Shown: positions 1-11,332 of the stretch, piece by piece
How the letters are laid out: each line of letters starts with the position of its first letter
How positions within the stretch are numbered: the stretch's first letter is position 1
DNA from: Pagrus major
Taxonomy: Eukaryota; Chordata; Actinopteri; Spariformes; Sparidae
Reading direction: 5' to 3'
Length of the DNA: 64,000 nucleotides
NCBI RefSeq assembly: GCF_040436345.1
Contig: NC_133220.1
Location: forward strand, 9,376,664 to 9,440,663
Position numbers and translations under genes: made by a program
The notes under the pieces: generated by a model
The model's database searches: none
What the model was told of the DNA's origin: nothing
The model's input: the letters and a program-made list of their open reading frames with translations, nothing else

Positions 1-822
1 TGCACAATAATGAACATAAATGTTATCATTTGATGTGCTGTAACAGAGTTAGCTTAAAGCTGTTTTTCATGTTGCAGTTCCAATTTGCAAAAAACCTCAG
101 AGCGATGACTGGATCAGGAAGTTTTATTGTAAATACTAAAAAGACAACAGACAACATGTTACTTACCTTTACAGGTACTGTTAGGCAGTTATTTACCTGT
201 GGATAGAGCCAGCTTGCTAGTTAAGCCAGCTGGCTAGTTAGTCCATATGCTAAGCTGAGCTAAGTGCCTGCCTCGCTTGTACATTTTAAAGCGTTTATGT
301 GTCTTAAAATGGGCAATGCTAACAAGTGGCTAAATGAGAGGTTCTTGGGCATATTAACATAATTACAGCAAACACAGAGACTCATCTTCTCACTAGTCCT
401 TTTTTACAGCAGGATTTTAGTGGCAAACTATTCTTACTGAAACTCTTTGTGTACACTAAAAAGCTTGTGGTGGTGGCATTGAAGTCATGCGACCAAGTTG
501 TGGTTAGTTTATAGGCTAACGTTAGCGTTTGACTTCTTGCAATGGTATTTCTGCTTCAACCATCATAAAACTGGTGTCCAATTGTGAAGCTTATCTTCCT
601 GAATAAAAACAAAAATACATCACCCCCGTCACCCTCTATCGGAGATTGTCATTAACTTTCTCATTTAACGCTCAACATGAAAGCTAGTGAGCGTAGTATT
701 TCCTCAAGAGGGGTCGTGAGTTTCAACAATGGAAAATCGATTTATTTTTCTTATTTTCTACGTGAACAGCCAGACTCTTTCAGACACTCACCATCTCTTT
801 ACTTCTCTTTGCTTCCTTCCAG
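1..822 (+). other. Intron of the LACTBL1-like gene, with old repeats
   Basis: This stretch lies before the splice acceptor at 821-822 and shows no coding signal, so it is read as intron. An open frame continues back to an ATG at 677, but that part is intronic: a pyrimidine-rich tract and a CAG acceptor interrupt it and the family similarity begins only after the acceptor. Around 190-320 are degenerate GCTAA-type repeat units common in fish DNA. Positions about 370-545 are a minus-strand copy of a repeat also present near 7,600 and 39,030. Confidence 0.6.
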
Positions 823-1801
823 ATGTCACTACAGCAACCTCGCCTTCTCGCTGCTGGCCCATGTGCTGGCCGAGCGAGTGGCCTCCACCGACTACCAGCG
901 GTGGATCACAGACAACATCCTGGACCGGCTGGGGATGGAGGACACCGGCTTCGACATCACCCCGGGGCTCCAGGGCCAGATGGCTGTGGGAGTGTACTCC
1001 AATGGAAAACCAGCCCCGCTCTACGATTTGGGCTGGTACCGGCCTTCTGGTCAGATGTTCTCCACGGCCGCAGACTTGGCCAAGCTCGCCATGGTGCTAC
1101 TCGGGGCTTATCACCGCAAGCTGCTGGAGCCGGACTCATTAAAGATCATGCTGACCCCGCTCTTCAGGTGCGATAAGGACTACTTTGCAAACCGCACTGG
1201 GACGCCGTGGGAGGTGAATGAGCAGCTGGGCTACGAGGTGGTGCGTAAAGATGGCGACCTGGACGGATACTCTGCCACCTTCTCCCTGGTGCCTAGACTG
1301 AAGCTTGGTCTAGTGGTGCTAATGGCTGGCAGCCGGTCTCAGAACCAGGATTTGGTCACCAAGGCTTACAACTTCATCATCCCAGCCATAGAGAAAGCCT
1401 TCAGGGAGGCCAAGAAGATCCTCTTTCCTCCGCCAAACCCAGAACCTTATGTTGGCTTTTTCACCTACGGCAACATCACCTTCTACGAGATCAAAGTCGG
1501 GACGGACGGCGTTCTGATCATGCAACAGTTTGGGCCTCAGATTGAAGAGCTGATCCCTGAGAAGTTCAGGACAATAAAGCTCAACTACCTGGTCGACAGG
1601 GTGTTCAGAGTGGTTTTCGAAAAGGAGTACCCTTGTGTTTTACAAGTCGGCTCAGCCTCGGTGTCCCTGGAAGCCCAAGACGGCCAATTATTTAACTTCT
1701 ACACGTTTGACAAGCGCGGTTTGTCCCCTGGTTTCGATGCACCGGGACTGAACACATATAATGTGGTGAGAATAGCCCGCAGGCCGACGTTTTCGAGCTG
1801 A
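823..1801 (+). CDS. lactbl1: Beta-lactamase-like protein (LACTBL1-type), last coding exon, partial
   Basis: This exon encodes about 326 residues, the C-terminal part of a serine beta-lactamase-fold protein of the LACTBL1 group. It starts after a pyrimidine-rich AG acceptor, with one base completing a split codon, and ends in TGA at 1799-1801. At its start lies Tyr-Ser-Asn (YSNLAFSLL), the YxN motif of the penicillin-binding fold. Further on are GWYRPSGQMFSTAADLAKL and DLDGYSATFSLVP, which correspond to the conserved wall and third-motif regions of the family. The nucleophile motif (SxxK) must lie in exons left of the window. The last ~100 residues form the extra C-terminal region of these animal proteins. 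The substrate of vertebrate LACTBL1 is not known, so no reaction is claimed. The frame is intact throughout. Assignment to LACTBL1 rather than to LACTB rests on the C-terminal extension and on the nearby ALPL-type gene. Confidence 0.85.
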
Positions 1802-1860
1802 ACTGCAGCAATGCTATGTCATACAGACAAATGTGCCCTTGGGATACGTGATGGTAAACA

Positions 1861-1866
1861 AATAAA
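1861..1866 (+). terminator. Poly(A) signal of the LACTBL1-like gene
   Basis: A canonical AATAAA lies about 60 bases after the stop codon, implying a very short 3' untranslated region. Confidence 0.6.
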
Positions 1867-3656
1867 CGGCCACGTGGTACTGAAAGACTGAATGGAAAAG
1901 CTGGGGTCATTTAGCAGTCAAAGATAGGATTATGCTCATGATTTACTGAGAGCACTGAGAGGGACAGCGTTATGTATAAGGTCTTGCATAGAAAATTAAT
2001 TTCTCTGCTGAATGATGTATATGAATGTCCTCTTCACCATGGTCCTTCATTGTGCCTCCCAACTGAACACCCACATTATGGTGATACGGTGCTTGTCTTT
2101 TCTCCTGCTTGCATTTAAACCACTCTCAAATTGTCCTCACCTCTTCTGTCCTTGAGTTTTTCATGAGCGACAACAGCAGAACACTGGCTCACAATAAACT
2201 CACTGTTGTGGTCATTTACATAAATATTTTCATACATTAAATTATCGCCGATTCTTGGATCAACACCGCAGCTCTCATCGACTCATACATATTCATCCTC
2301 CATTGTGAGGGAGGTGAAGAATAAACCATTTAATTTCCTTCCGTGTTACTTGTGGAAGGTAAAATCAGGACATGAATATAAACATGAATATACGTGACTT
2401 CTACTTGAACACTGACGTTGCCACAGGTGCAGACCTCCTGATTTGATGTTAACAATCCTGCGTGTAGGTGTGACTAAGACGCAGAATATTTTGACTCCCC
2501 AATGAGAAGCGATTAAGGACAGAGAGGCTTTTAGTTGTGTGACTCTTTGCTGTTTAATCCCTGAAAAATGGACTTCCCGACCTCTAACAGACACACTACC
2601 CAGAATCCTGCAGGAAAGTTACAGACTCAAATGTACAAAAATAACCCCCTCATAAGTCGACGGCTGATGTTTCACCTTTCATATGAGGTTTCCTCTCTGA
2701 CGGCGGGATGGAAATGGATTAATATTGGAGATGTCGGCCGCTCTTGAAGCATCAGGTGCAACGAGTGATAGAGGGAATGTGAATGTAATGCTGCCTAAAA
2801 AAATAAATCTATTGTATCCACTTCATGCGGATATGGATGGTTGAAATTGGCTTTCGAAGATGTAATGCGCTGTTGTCACAGCCCACAGATTGGAACTCAT
2901 TCTGATGGATGGTGGAAAGGGAGGGAGGGGGAAATCATTTGGGTCACGCAGTATTGTAAGCCAAAACTGAACCAACATGCAAATTATAGCATGTGTTCAA
3001 TCTCTGCTATTGTTGAGGCTCGTTATTTTGGGTAAGATGTCAGATGAGAATTACACGGCTTTCAGAAATGCAAGAATCACACAATGCAATCACGATGACG
3101 ATGATGATGAATGCTATTCAGCACTAAAGTGACATATAAACATAACCAGGCATTAACAACGGTAAGGAAAATAATAGTTTCAGCTTCAACATTTATTTCT
3201 GTAGCTTTTAAAATTAGACACCGAACAATAGCCATAATCAGATTTTCAGCTTTTGCAATCACAGTGAACACGAGCTTACCAATCAATCAAATCGTGGATA
3301 TGATTGTTGGATGAGTGCAAGAAAAGACACAACGAGATCAGGTGAAGCTCACAGTGAAGCATTACAATCTTTGTTTACTCCACGGAAACACAGAGAAACA
3401 CTTGACCTGCCTTTGTCGCCCAGCACTGCATACATTTTGCAAATAAGAAGAAAATTAATGAACACGTTATCATTCCGATCAGATTTGATTGTCCCACTTT
3501 CCTTATGGAGTCCTCCTCTAAGGCATACAGCAGTTACAGAATAAGACAGCAGGTGGGATATGCAGGCACTGTTGAACAAGATTACCCAGAGTAACAAACA
3601 AACAAACAAACCAAATCAAACGTCACTTAAAAGCTCTTTAATGACATGTATTAAAC
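1867..3656. other. Intergenic, no supported gene
   Basis: Between the converging 3' ends of the LACTBL1-like gene and the receptor gene. Only short unconserved open frames are present, and no clear repeat ends were recognised. Confidence 0.5.
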
Positions 3657-4535
3657 TTAAAGGAATAATTCGACATTTTGGACTAGCCAAGTCGCTTCAG
3701 TCTGCCTTTCAAATGACACAACTGAAGACTTTCAAATTGTGTGTAGTACATACGGCCAAAAAGTCCAACACAACCGGCTAACTTCCGGTTTAGCGCCCGG
3801 CTAACTTGAATGTGGATAAAATAATTTAAACTTGTGTCTCTTCTAGACTTTCCAAATCTTATTGGACCGAATGGCTTAACTCACGATAGTCAAAGGAGTC
3901 ATTTCGTGGGAGTTGTGACACTATAAAAAAAAAATTATCTGCCATTTTACAACCGCTTCTTTCACATTGTAAGCTTATGGGAAAAAGTTGTTTTGGGCCC
4001 CAGTGCATCATGTGACGATGTAATTGCACGGTTTGGCCACAAGGAGAGTTGGCTTTAAAGCCTGGCGCTCTTCATGAGGGCTTGGGCATAAATCACATTC
4101 TGTGCTAAAGCTATTGGCTGCTACAAATGGCAATCAATATCCTCAACGAGTCCCCCCATACCTGACTGTTTTTACAGGAAACACGTAAATATAGGGAAAT
4201 AGCTCTTCTGTTTCATGGGGATGCAAAACTGAACTTTGTCGTATGCACTGCAGGCAATTAGAAAGTGTAAAGTCGTGTCATTTGTAAGCAGATTGATTTG
4301 ACGGATCAAATCGAAAGTTATGATGTGTTAATTAATATGTTACCATGTGAGATTTAAAGGTGTCTGCAGATGGCTCCAGTCCAGTGTGCAGTCTTTGTGC
4401 TAAGCTAAGCTAAGCTAACCACCTCCCGGTGATCACTTTATATTTAACTGATATAAGATCCGTATCTATCTTCTCATGTAACTCAGCAAGAAAGCAAAAA
4501 AGCACATTTTCCAAAATGTCAAACTATTCCTTTAA
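3657..4535. mobile_element. MITE-like DNA transposon with ~26-bp terminal inverted repeats
   Basis: The left end reads TTAAAGGAATAATTCGACAT and the right end is its near-perfect inverted copy, ending ATTCCTTTAA; about 23 of 26 positions pair. Both ends include TTAA, which could be a target duplication. Near the right end are tandem GCTAA units followed by a TCTTCTCATGTAACTC-type stretch. A related degenerate copy lies near 25,000-25,215. No transposase frame is present, so it is non-autonomous. The superfamily is uncertain; TTAA would fit a piggyBac-like element. Confidence 0.65.
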
Positions 4536-4542
4536 AGTGTTT

Positions 4543-4548
4543 TTTATT
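4543..4548 (-). terminator. Poly(A) signal of the neuromedin U receptor gene
   Basis: AATAAA on the minus strand, 24 bases beyond the stop codon and 8 bases before the inverted-repeat end of the neighbouring element. It gives an unusually short 3' untranslated region unless a more distal signal inside the element is used. Confidence 0.5.
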
Positions 4549-4571
4549 AGCTTATTAAAAACAAATCTCAG

Positions 4572-5002
4572 TTAGAACACAGAGGTCTTGCAGGTCGCGT
4601 CTTCACAAGCGCATGTGAGGATCGCGGTGTCCGTGCTCAGTGTCATGTTAGGCGACAGCAAAGGGATGAAGGCGTTGGAGTCCTTACCCTCGGCCTGAGC
4701 TCTGGAGCTCGACACAGTCGGATCCAGTAAAATCTTGGGAAAGGGCGGCGAGTCTCTGACAGAGCTGTTATCCTCCGCCTGGGAGCACACGAGTTCTCGG
4801 AAACACTCCCTGAACCGTGTGGAGAGCAGGCTGTAGATGATAGGGTTGACTGCTGAGCTGAGGTAGAAGAGGACGCCCGACAGGATGTGGACGTACTGAT
4901 AAATGTTGTGCATCAAATCGGTCCACTGGCTGATGGAACTCCACAGGAGCCGCTCGATGTGAAAGGGCGCCCAGCAGACTCCGAACACTGCGACCACGAT
5001 CG
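4572..5002 (-). CDS. nmur: Neuromedin U receptor, C-terminal coding exon (TM6-TM7 and tail)
   Basis: Second coding exon of the receptor encoded at 8395-9238. The acceptor is TTATCCTCCAG and the joined codon reads through in frame as MLSIVVAVFGVCWAPF, the start of transmembrane helix 6. Visible motifs are CWAPFHIERL in helix 6 and SSAVNPIIYSLLS with the NPxxY switch in helix 7. They are followed by an RFRECFREL helix 8 with a nearby cysteine suited to palmitoylation. The tail ends in Thr-Ser-Val-Phe, a possible PDZ-ligand-like end (inference). Stop TAA at 4572-4574. The single intron between TM5 and TM6 coding parts matches the usual NMUR gene structure. Confidence 0.92.
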
Positions 5003-8000
5003 CTGGAGGATAAGGTCAGAGAGAAATCAGCTGTTTACAAAAGTTTTTTCTTTTGATAAAGGTCACAGACTTTTCTTTGATGCTGCTGCGGCTGTTTTTT
5101 TTAATTTCATGCTGGCCTTTTTTTGGATGGGAAGGAAACGTGGGGATCCAGATTCAAACGGCCTGTTTTTTGTATTTTAGTCCTGCAGTTATACACACTT
5201 TCAGAGGAAAACTTGAAATTCTTCCTCTTGAAATGAAAAGGTAATAAACCACAACATCAGTGATGATCAGTAACTCACGGCGGTTAACATTCACTGACGT
5301 TAGCAAACTCCAACTTCAACTTAAGTTATTAGTTCATCACCAGAAAATGTATCAGCGATTATTATTTCAATATTCGTGAATCATTTTAGTCAGTTTTTCA
5401 GCAAAATGCCAAATATTTTTTTGTTTCCAACCTGTCAAATGTGGTGATTGGTGCTTTTCTTTGTCATTTGCATTTGAAAGTAAAAACATGAATATGAATG
5501 AATGAATATCTTTAGAAATCCACAGTCCAGCAGCATTAAACAACTTAAACACATCTCACTGGCTTGTATAGACGGCGGAGAGACGGGGAAGGTCTCATTA
5601 TTCACGTCACGTCAATCCGCTCACATATGGCTGATAAGAAAGAGACATATAAATGTAAATCGCTACAAATTGTTTAATAGAGCCTCTTTAATCAAGAAAC
5701 TCTTAACCAAATTCACACTTCCACTGCTGCCTAATAGTGTTTGAAGCTACCGACTCAAGAAAATGTCCTATTTGCCACTTTTTGCCTCTAGTGGAGAGGC
5801 CTGTCATCTGTCATTTGTCTGTCATTTCAACAACAGTACAAAAACGACAAGCCCGCAGTACATACCTCTAAAAAATATTTTAAAAGCCTTGTCATCTTTA
5901 TTTACTTTGACAGGTTAAAAACTGGAATAAAAGCGTCTTTTGATACGGCCTACAGACAAAAACTGGACACAAAGTATGAGAAACCGGGGATATAAAGTCT
6001 GAGTCATCGTCATTTGCGAGTGTGTCACACTGAGCGGTAGAGGCCGCTCAACTTCGCTCGCTGATAAAGCACTCGTACGCTCCTCTCCCATTAATCAGCG
6101 CATGATGCTCTCACTCTCTCTGAAGGAGGCGCAGCAGGAGGCTGTTTACGTTTGGGTGGTCTGACTTTGTTGGAAGCTTGGTGGCACTCCACAGTGACAA
6201 GGTATTAATAAATGTGAGAGCTGCAAACATCTGACAGTTTATCTGTTTCACCAACAACAGAGTTTATGAGATCTGGCTATTTATTCCCTGAACAAACAGT
6301 TGTTTATCTTTTTCCGCCCTGTATATGAATCTTAACAGCTTATTCAAGGCTGCTTGGTGGAATCAAATGTATATTCTGTATCATCTTGTTCCAGCTCTTG
6401 AAGCTGTAGGATTCGATGTTTACACAGTGTGAAATATTCCAACTGATGCAATAGCTGCATAATTAAATCAAATGGAAATATTCCAGACGACTCGTGCATC
6501 ATTATTTAATTTTTTTAATTTCTACAAAATTCAGCCCAGCGTCTATTTTTAAGGAACGTTTGGATGTTCACTATAAAAACAGTTCAGTGGGTTTGATGTA
6601 GCTGTACGGATTATGGCTCGTCAAAGGTTAGTGACATTTCCTTTAATACACATTTGTGTCTCCCTGCCTATATAAAGCAACAGCCTTTAACAGAGTCTTA
6701 TTTTTAAATTGCTAAATTCTGAACGGCTGTAGAAATACCTGACATTTCCCTTGAAGCAAAACGCCAGAAATTCTCCAACCTTGGCAAATAATAATGACTT
6801 TATGTGGGACTCCATCACTAAGAAAGCCCTAAGAAACTAATTCAGTAGAATTGAGGGATTATTCAGGGCCTTTAAAGTGATTCATGGGATCCAAACCAGC
6901 TTATTACTTTTGTTTTGTTGCACACGGTGAAAGAATGAATGATCAAATGAAACTCCTCATGCAGAATTGAGAAATGAGAACTCAAATTCAGCAAGCGCTT
7001 CAACCCACGACGCTGTAGGTACGTCTCTGACATCATTTCTGGAGGCAAACCTCTAAAAGGTAAGAGAAATCTGTATTGGGAGTCTGTCAGGGTGGTTGGT
7101 TTGGTCAAACAAAGTACTTTCACCCAGGAGATCTAAGTTTGAGTTATGTTGCACTTCTGTGTTTTCTCCTCCTCTGTTCTCCTTCCTTTCTTTCAGGCGC
7201 TGCTCAGCAGGCAATTAGCCCTGCCCCATATATAAGGGAGGGTGGAGGAGAAGGAGCTCTGTCCTCTACTGACCAAGCAGTCCCGACTGTTTTAGAGTGT
7301 GTTTGTCTTTGTCCTCAGTTGATGTTTTGTTTTGTTTTGTACCCGGTTTTATACCAAAGCCATGACCTTTTCTGAAACCATACCAAGTAGTTTTGGGTGC
7401 CTAAACCTAAACAGTCCAAATTCAAAAGTTAGCATCGCCCCGGTTCCCTCGACAAGTACACTATGGGGTTTGGGGGGGGATTTTGGATTATGGCTGAAAA
7501 TAATCTACTGTGGCAAACACAAGTTTATGATCCTTACACATTTTGTTCAGCAAAACAATCTTTACAGATGAACACCTCTTTTGTGATTTTCGAAGCGTAA
7601 ATGCAAATGCTAGGGTTGCAAAACTAATGTTAGGCTACAAACAAATTACATCGCGGTCGCATGACTTCAACGTTGCCACCACGAAGCTTCCTACTACACG
7701 ATTACTCGCTTTACGATAAATTTATCAGTCTACAAGTCCACCCGTAAAGACGGACTATTGAGTAGATGAGTCTCCGTGTTCGTTCACGGAGACTCGGAGA
7801 AAGATAGCTGATTGTTGAGTCTCATTCCCAGGTCGTCAAACACCGACGCTTTGGGTTGGTATTCGGCCTGATACTTTTCTTACCCCAGAATCGCCTTCCC
7901 TGTCTTTAAGCCTGTGTAAAGCACAGACCTTATGTGAGGTGTCTAACGAACAACCCATTCGCTTTAGGATGAGGGAACCAGAGGCGGAAAAATGTTAACT

Positions 8001-8394
8001 TATTTCCAGGTTTTAGGACTCGTACCTGCTGTGCAAAACTGGCGCTAGAGGGGCAAGTAGAGGGTCATAGTTTGAAGCTCAAAGCTGCTGTATTTGAAGA
8101 GTTGGAAGTGAGAACATGTTGGATAAGAAAGAAAAGAACAAATGAGTTATCTGTGCTTACACTGTGGATGAAATCTCATCATGCTCCAAAGCTTAGAAGA
8201 TACAAGAAGAGTCCCTGGAATACAAATGATGCTTACAAAGACTTGACATTTCTTTTCCTCTTTTCATCATGTTTTGTCCTCGAGAACATGTCTCGGCATT
8301 GATAACACAGATTAGAGGGGATCTGCTTTTAAACCACAGCAGCCGTTCATGGTAATGCACGTTTCATGAAAAAGGGAGAGAAAACAGAACTCAC
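5003..8394 (-). other. Intron of the neuromedin U receptor gene
   Basis: About 3.4 kb with a GTGAGT donor and a pyrimidine-rich CAG acceptor on the minus strand. No other exon was recognised. It contains a dispersed-repeat copy at about 7,600-7,860 and a short (TTTTG)n run near 7,325-7,345. Confidence 0.8.
7600..7860 (+). repeat. Dispersed repeat (family X), copy 2
   Basis: Shares the ordered blocks TAATGTTAGGCTA, GTCGCATGACTTCAACG, CCACCACGAAGC and AGTAGATGAGTCTC with copies at about 370-545 (minus strand) and 39,025-39,260 (plus strand). No coding capacity or clear termini were found. Confidence 0.6.
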
Positions 8395-9238
8395 AAAGCA
8401 TCTTGTTGACCTGTCTCCTGCGCCCGTTCACGCTGATCTTCCTTCGGATGCTGCTGCCACAGTTCTTTCCCAGGTTCCCGCAGGGCTGCCGTCTCTCCCT
8501 GCCCAGATGAATACCCATCACCAGGTAGAGCACGCTGATCACCATCATGGGCACGAAAAAGAAACACACGGTGGTGATCTGCATAACCATGTTATAGATC
8601 CAAAGGGGCTTCAGCACGGTGCATATGGCCGACTCCTCCATCCTCTCTGGAAGGTAGAAGATGCCGTGCAGCGAGGTGTTGGGGATGGCACAGATCATCG
8701 ACACCACCCACAGGATGGTGATAACCCGCTTGGCGTGCTGATTGGTCGCCAGGTACCTTGTTTTGAGTGGGTGCAACACAGCAATGTACCTCTCCACGCT
8801 CAGAGCTGTGACGTTGAGGATCGAGGCGAAGCAGACCGTCTCAAAGAGGAAGGTCTTGAAGTAGCAGCCGCCCTCACCAAAGGGGAAGGGGTAGTTCTGC
8901 CACAGGTCGTAAATCTCCAGCGGCATCCCGAACATAAGGACGAGGAGGTCCGACACAGCCAGGCTCACCAGGTAGAGGTTGGTGGGGTTTCGCATCTTCT
9001 TGTGCCTCGCTATCACCACGCATGTGAGCAGATTTCCAGACAAGCCGGTGAGAAAGATGAGAAGGTAAACGCTGGTCACAGGCATGAAGAAGGGAGAACG
9101 TTTTGGACCCAGGATTTCAAAGAGGTTGACTTCAGTGAACTGGTCAGGGGTGTAATTCCCAGTGGTGTTTGGTGGCATGCTGGTGTTGTGGAACAGTTTA
9201 GATACGTTTGAAGGGGAGCACTGCAAAGGGAGCTCCAT
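8395..9238 (-). CDS. nmur: Neuromedin U receptor, N-terminal coding exon (TM1-TM5)
   Basis: Encodes the N-terminus to the end of the third intracellular loop of a class A peptide GPCR. With the exon at 4572-5002 the protein is 424 residues, normal for the family. The N-terminus carries Asn-glycosylation sequons (NVS, NTS, NTT). TM1 contains GLSGNLLTCVVI, TM2 LAVSDLLVLMFGMPLE, and TM3 ends in ERYIAV, the E/DRY switch. A WQNYPFPFG loop precedes the conserved TM3 cysteine, and PNTSLHGI follows TM4; both are typical of neuromedin U receptors. The ligand is expected to be neuromedin U or S with Gq/calcium signalling at the plasma membrane. ATG at 9236-9238 is the first in-frame ATG; the open frame further 5' begins at GTG and is not used. 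NMUR1, 2 and 3 cannot be separated with certainty here; linkage to ALPL and LACTBL1 hints at NMUR3. Confidence 0.93.
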
Positions 9239-9325
9239 TTCAGAGAGGAAAACCGGAGCAACAACAGGAGATGTTAACACATCCTGTGTTGACCTCTGGG
9301 TTTGATCAACACTGGGAGCCTCTTA
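9239..9325 (-). promoter_or_regulatory. Receptor 5' UTR with acceptor and a two-codon upstream ORF
   Basis: A strong acceptor (TCTACTTTCCTTTCAG on the minus strand) places the exon start at 9325. The leader contains ATG-TGT-TAA at 9282-9274, a minimal Met-Cys-stop upstream ORF 35 bases before the main ATG. Such minimal ORFs can lower or condition translation of the main frame; that effect is inferred. Confidence 0.55.
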
Positions 9326-11127
9326 CTGAAAGGAAAGTAGAGAAATGAAACAAAAAGTGCGATCAGAAGAGCATTTCGTCAAACGTCACTGACATCTTCC
9401 CGGCACTTGACGACGTGATTACAGGCTTTAAAATATTTGATTAATCGAACACGTTTTCAACCGTGTCCGTTTGTTGGTTGGTTGGTTGGTTTGTCAGCAG
9501 GGTTACACAAAAAATACTGAAGGGTTAGGTCTGCAAAACTTGGATGGAGGACGGGAATCTGGATAAAGGAAGGTATCCGGAAATTTTTTCTTACTATCTT
9601 TAAAAATGCGTTTTGTTTTTTTTTTGTTTTAAGGAGAGCTACTGACATTTCCAGCTGTGTTTGTGGTGACCAAAACCGCCTGGTTGTCACGGGAAGTCGG
9701 ACCATCTCCATCAAGATCAAGTATTTTAAGCCAAACTGTTATGTTTTTCTAACCCTAGTGGTTTTTATAGTATACGCATAAGCACAGCATTGTAACAAAG
9801 AAAGTTGCAACATAATGACAGGTCCGGTTTCATCTTATCTGTGGTTTTGCAGAAATGTACTTGTCTAACATTTATTTTGACTGTTGGGTTTAATAATCTA
9901 TGGATCTTGATGAAAAAAATATTGAGGGGACTGGTATTTGACACGGATGCAAATAAAAGTCTGGATCTAGCAGATTTAAATATGCTGAAATAAAGGGGAC
10001 TGTTGGGGGTTGGTGGAGGTATGCACTCTACAGGCTGCTTTTTAATCCAAAATGAAAATACATGAATTTCAGAAGGACATAACTGAAAAAAGCAGCAAAT
10101 GTTCATGTTTGAGGGGTTGAAATTCGAGAATATTTGGCTTTTTGTGCTTGAAAAATCACTAAAACGATTAAACAATTATCCAATTAGTCTCCCATTACTA
10201 ACTGATCCATCAACTAATTGTTTCAGCTCTGCATATTACCATCCTTGTATTTTCAATGAACATATGGAGCTGCTAATGACAGGATGACCTGCTGCAGAAA
10301 TTAATAAAAACACATTTTGAATGTGTTTATTAAGCAGGTAGGGTCATATTAGTGAAACACACAGACCGATTTAATAATGCTATTGTTGAAAAAACAATTT
10401 AATTTATCTTATTAAACTTGACTATTCTATTTAAGGACATATACATTGTTTCTTCAGACCTCACAGCACATGAGGAGACTCTCAACCTATTATCTAAATT
10501 GCATAATTTTTGCAGACAGACCCATGATGACAAAAGCCATTTGCTGTTGGTCACGGATAATGAAGAAACAATTTAGTGGGGGGGGGGGGGGAAACACACA
10601 AAAAAACAAATTATCTTTGGAATAGCACATTCCTCCTGTGGGTTGTTGAGGAATATTGCTTTTGTTGCCACACTAATATGGTTCAAATTATTCTCATCAG
10701 CTGCTGAATGTTGAGGATAATTGACATTACACGCTCAGCTATAATAAATGCTAATGGCTTTTTCTGGAAGGTTAATTACGTTGCTACATTTCATGCATCA
10801 CCCTGCAAATCCAAGGTTATGTTACTAATACGGTATGAGCTGCATTGTTGGAGTTAACCTTAAAGACAGTTCAACATAATGTTTCAGTTGAGAATTAAAC
10901 ATGCCAGTGATGTCATTTTTATTGGTATATCTTTAAAAAAGATGACTGGAAAATGTTAGAATGAGTTTTTATTTTTATTTCGAGGTGTTTAAGGTTGATT
11001 AAATGTCAAGAGTGCTCTTGCAAACAAGTCTAAAAAGCAAATAAAAGATATTATTTTGAACTTGACATCACACTGGTAGCCTGTAACTTTTATATAAAAA
11101 TATCAGATAAATGGAAATAATCCTCAC
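9326..11127 (-). other. Probable 5' intron of the receptor gene
   Basis: The interval between the candidate 5' donor and the leader acceptor. It holds a partial copy of the inverted-repeat MITE family (about 9,640-9,893) and a poly-G run at about 10,577-10,591. No coding exon was recognised. Confidence 0.45.
9640..9893 (-). repeat. MITE family Y, partial copy
   Basis: Contains TGTGTTTGTGGTGACCAAAA and a TTTCTAACCCTAG core, then a terminal block with TCTGTGGTTTTGCAGAAATG and ACATTTATTTTGACTG. These match the ends of the copies at 17,550-17,870 and 54,423-54,772. The left inverted repeat is not recognisable. Confidence 0.55.
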
Positions 11128-11165
11128 CTTGATGCTGCTAGTCTGCAATCCGCTTCTTATAACGC
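11128..11165 (-). promoter_or_regulatory. Candidate non-coding first exon end and TATA-like box for the receptor gene
   Basis: On the minus strand a TTATAAG box (about 11,156-11,162) is followed by CATCAAG|GTGAGG, a near-ideal donor with the exon ending at 11128. The box is too close to the donor to drive this exon alone, so transcription more likely starts in the purine-rich tract just upstream. The link to the receptor leader acceptor at 9325 is inferred. Confidence 0.3.
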
Positions 11166-11267
11166 GCTCTCTGTGTGGTCATGATTGGAGGTGAGCAAGC
11201 TGGCAGCTCAACCGAGGAGAATACAAAAGAAACAGCGGATGCAAAAGTTGTTGGACGCGCTACAGAG

Positions 11268-11332
11268 AGTGAGAGAGGAGAGGAGAGGAGAGGAGAGGAA
11301 AGGAGAGGAGACAGACAGACAGACAGACAGGG
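11268..11332 (+). repeat. GA-rich and (GACA)n simple repeat
   Basis: Repeated GAGAGGAGAGGA units followed by GACAGACAGACAGACAG. Open frames on both strands here come from the repeat. Confidence 0.85.

Noticed and set aside
677-822. N-terminal extension of the LACTBL1-like frame to the ATG at 677
   Set aside because: A pyrimidine-rich AG acceptor ends at 822 and family similarity starts right after it; the residues before it look random.
8366-9211. 281-residue open frame antisense to the receptor exon
   Set aside because: A mirror of the strongly coding minus strand, rich in His and Asp runs and without family similarity.
9239-9280. Longer receptor N-terminus starting at 9280
   Set aside because: That codon is GTG; the overlapping ATG is followed at once by TGT-TAA. 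The first in-frame ATG is at 9238.
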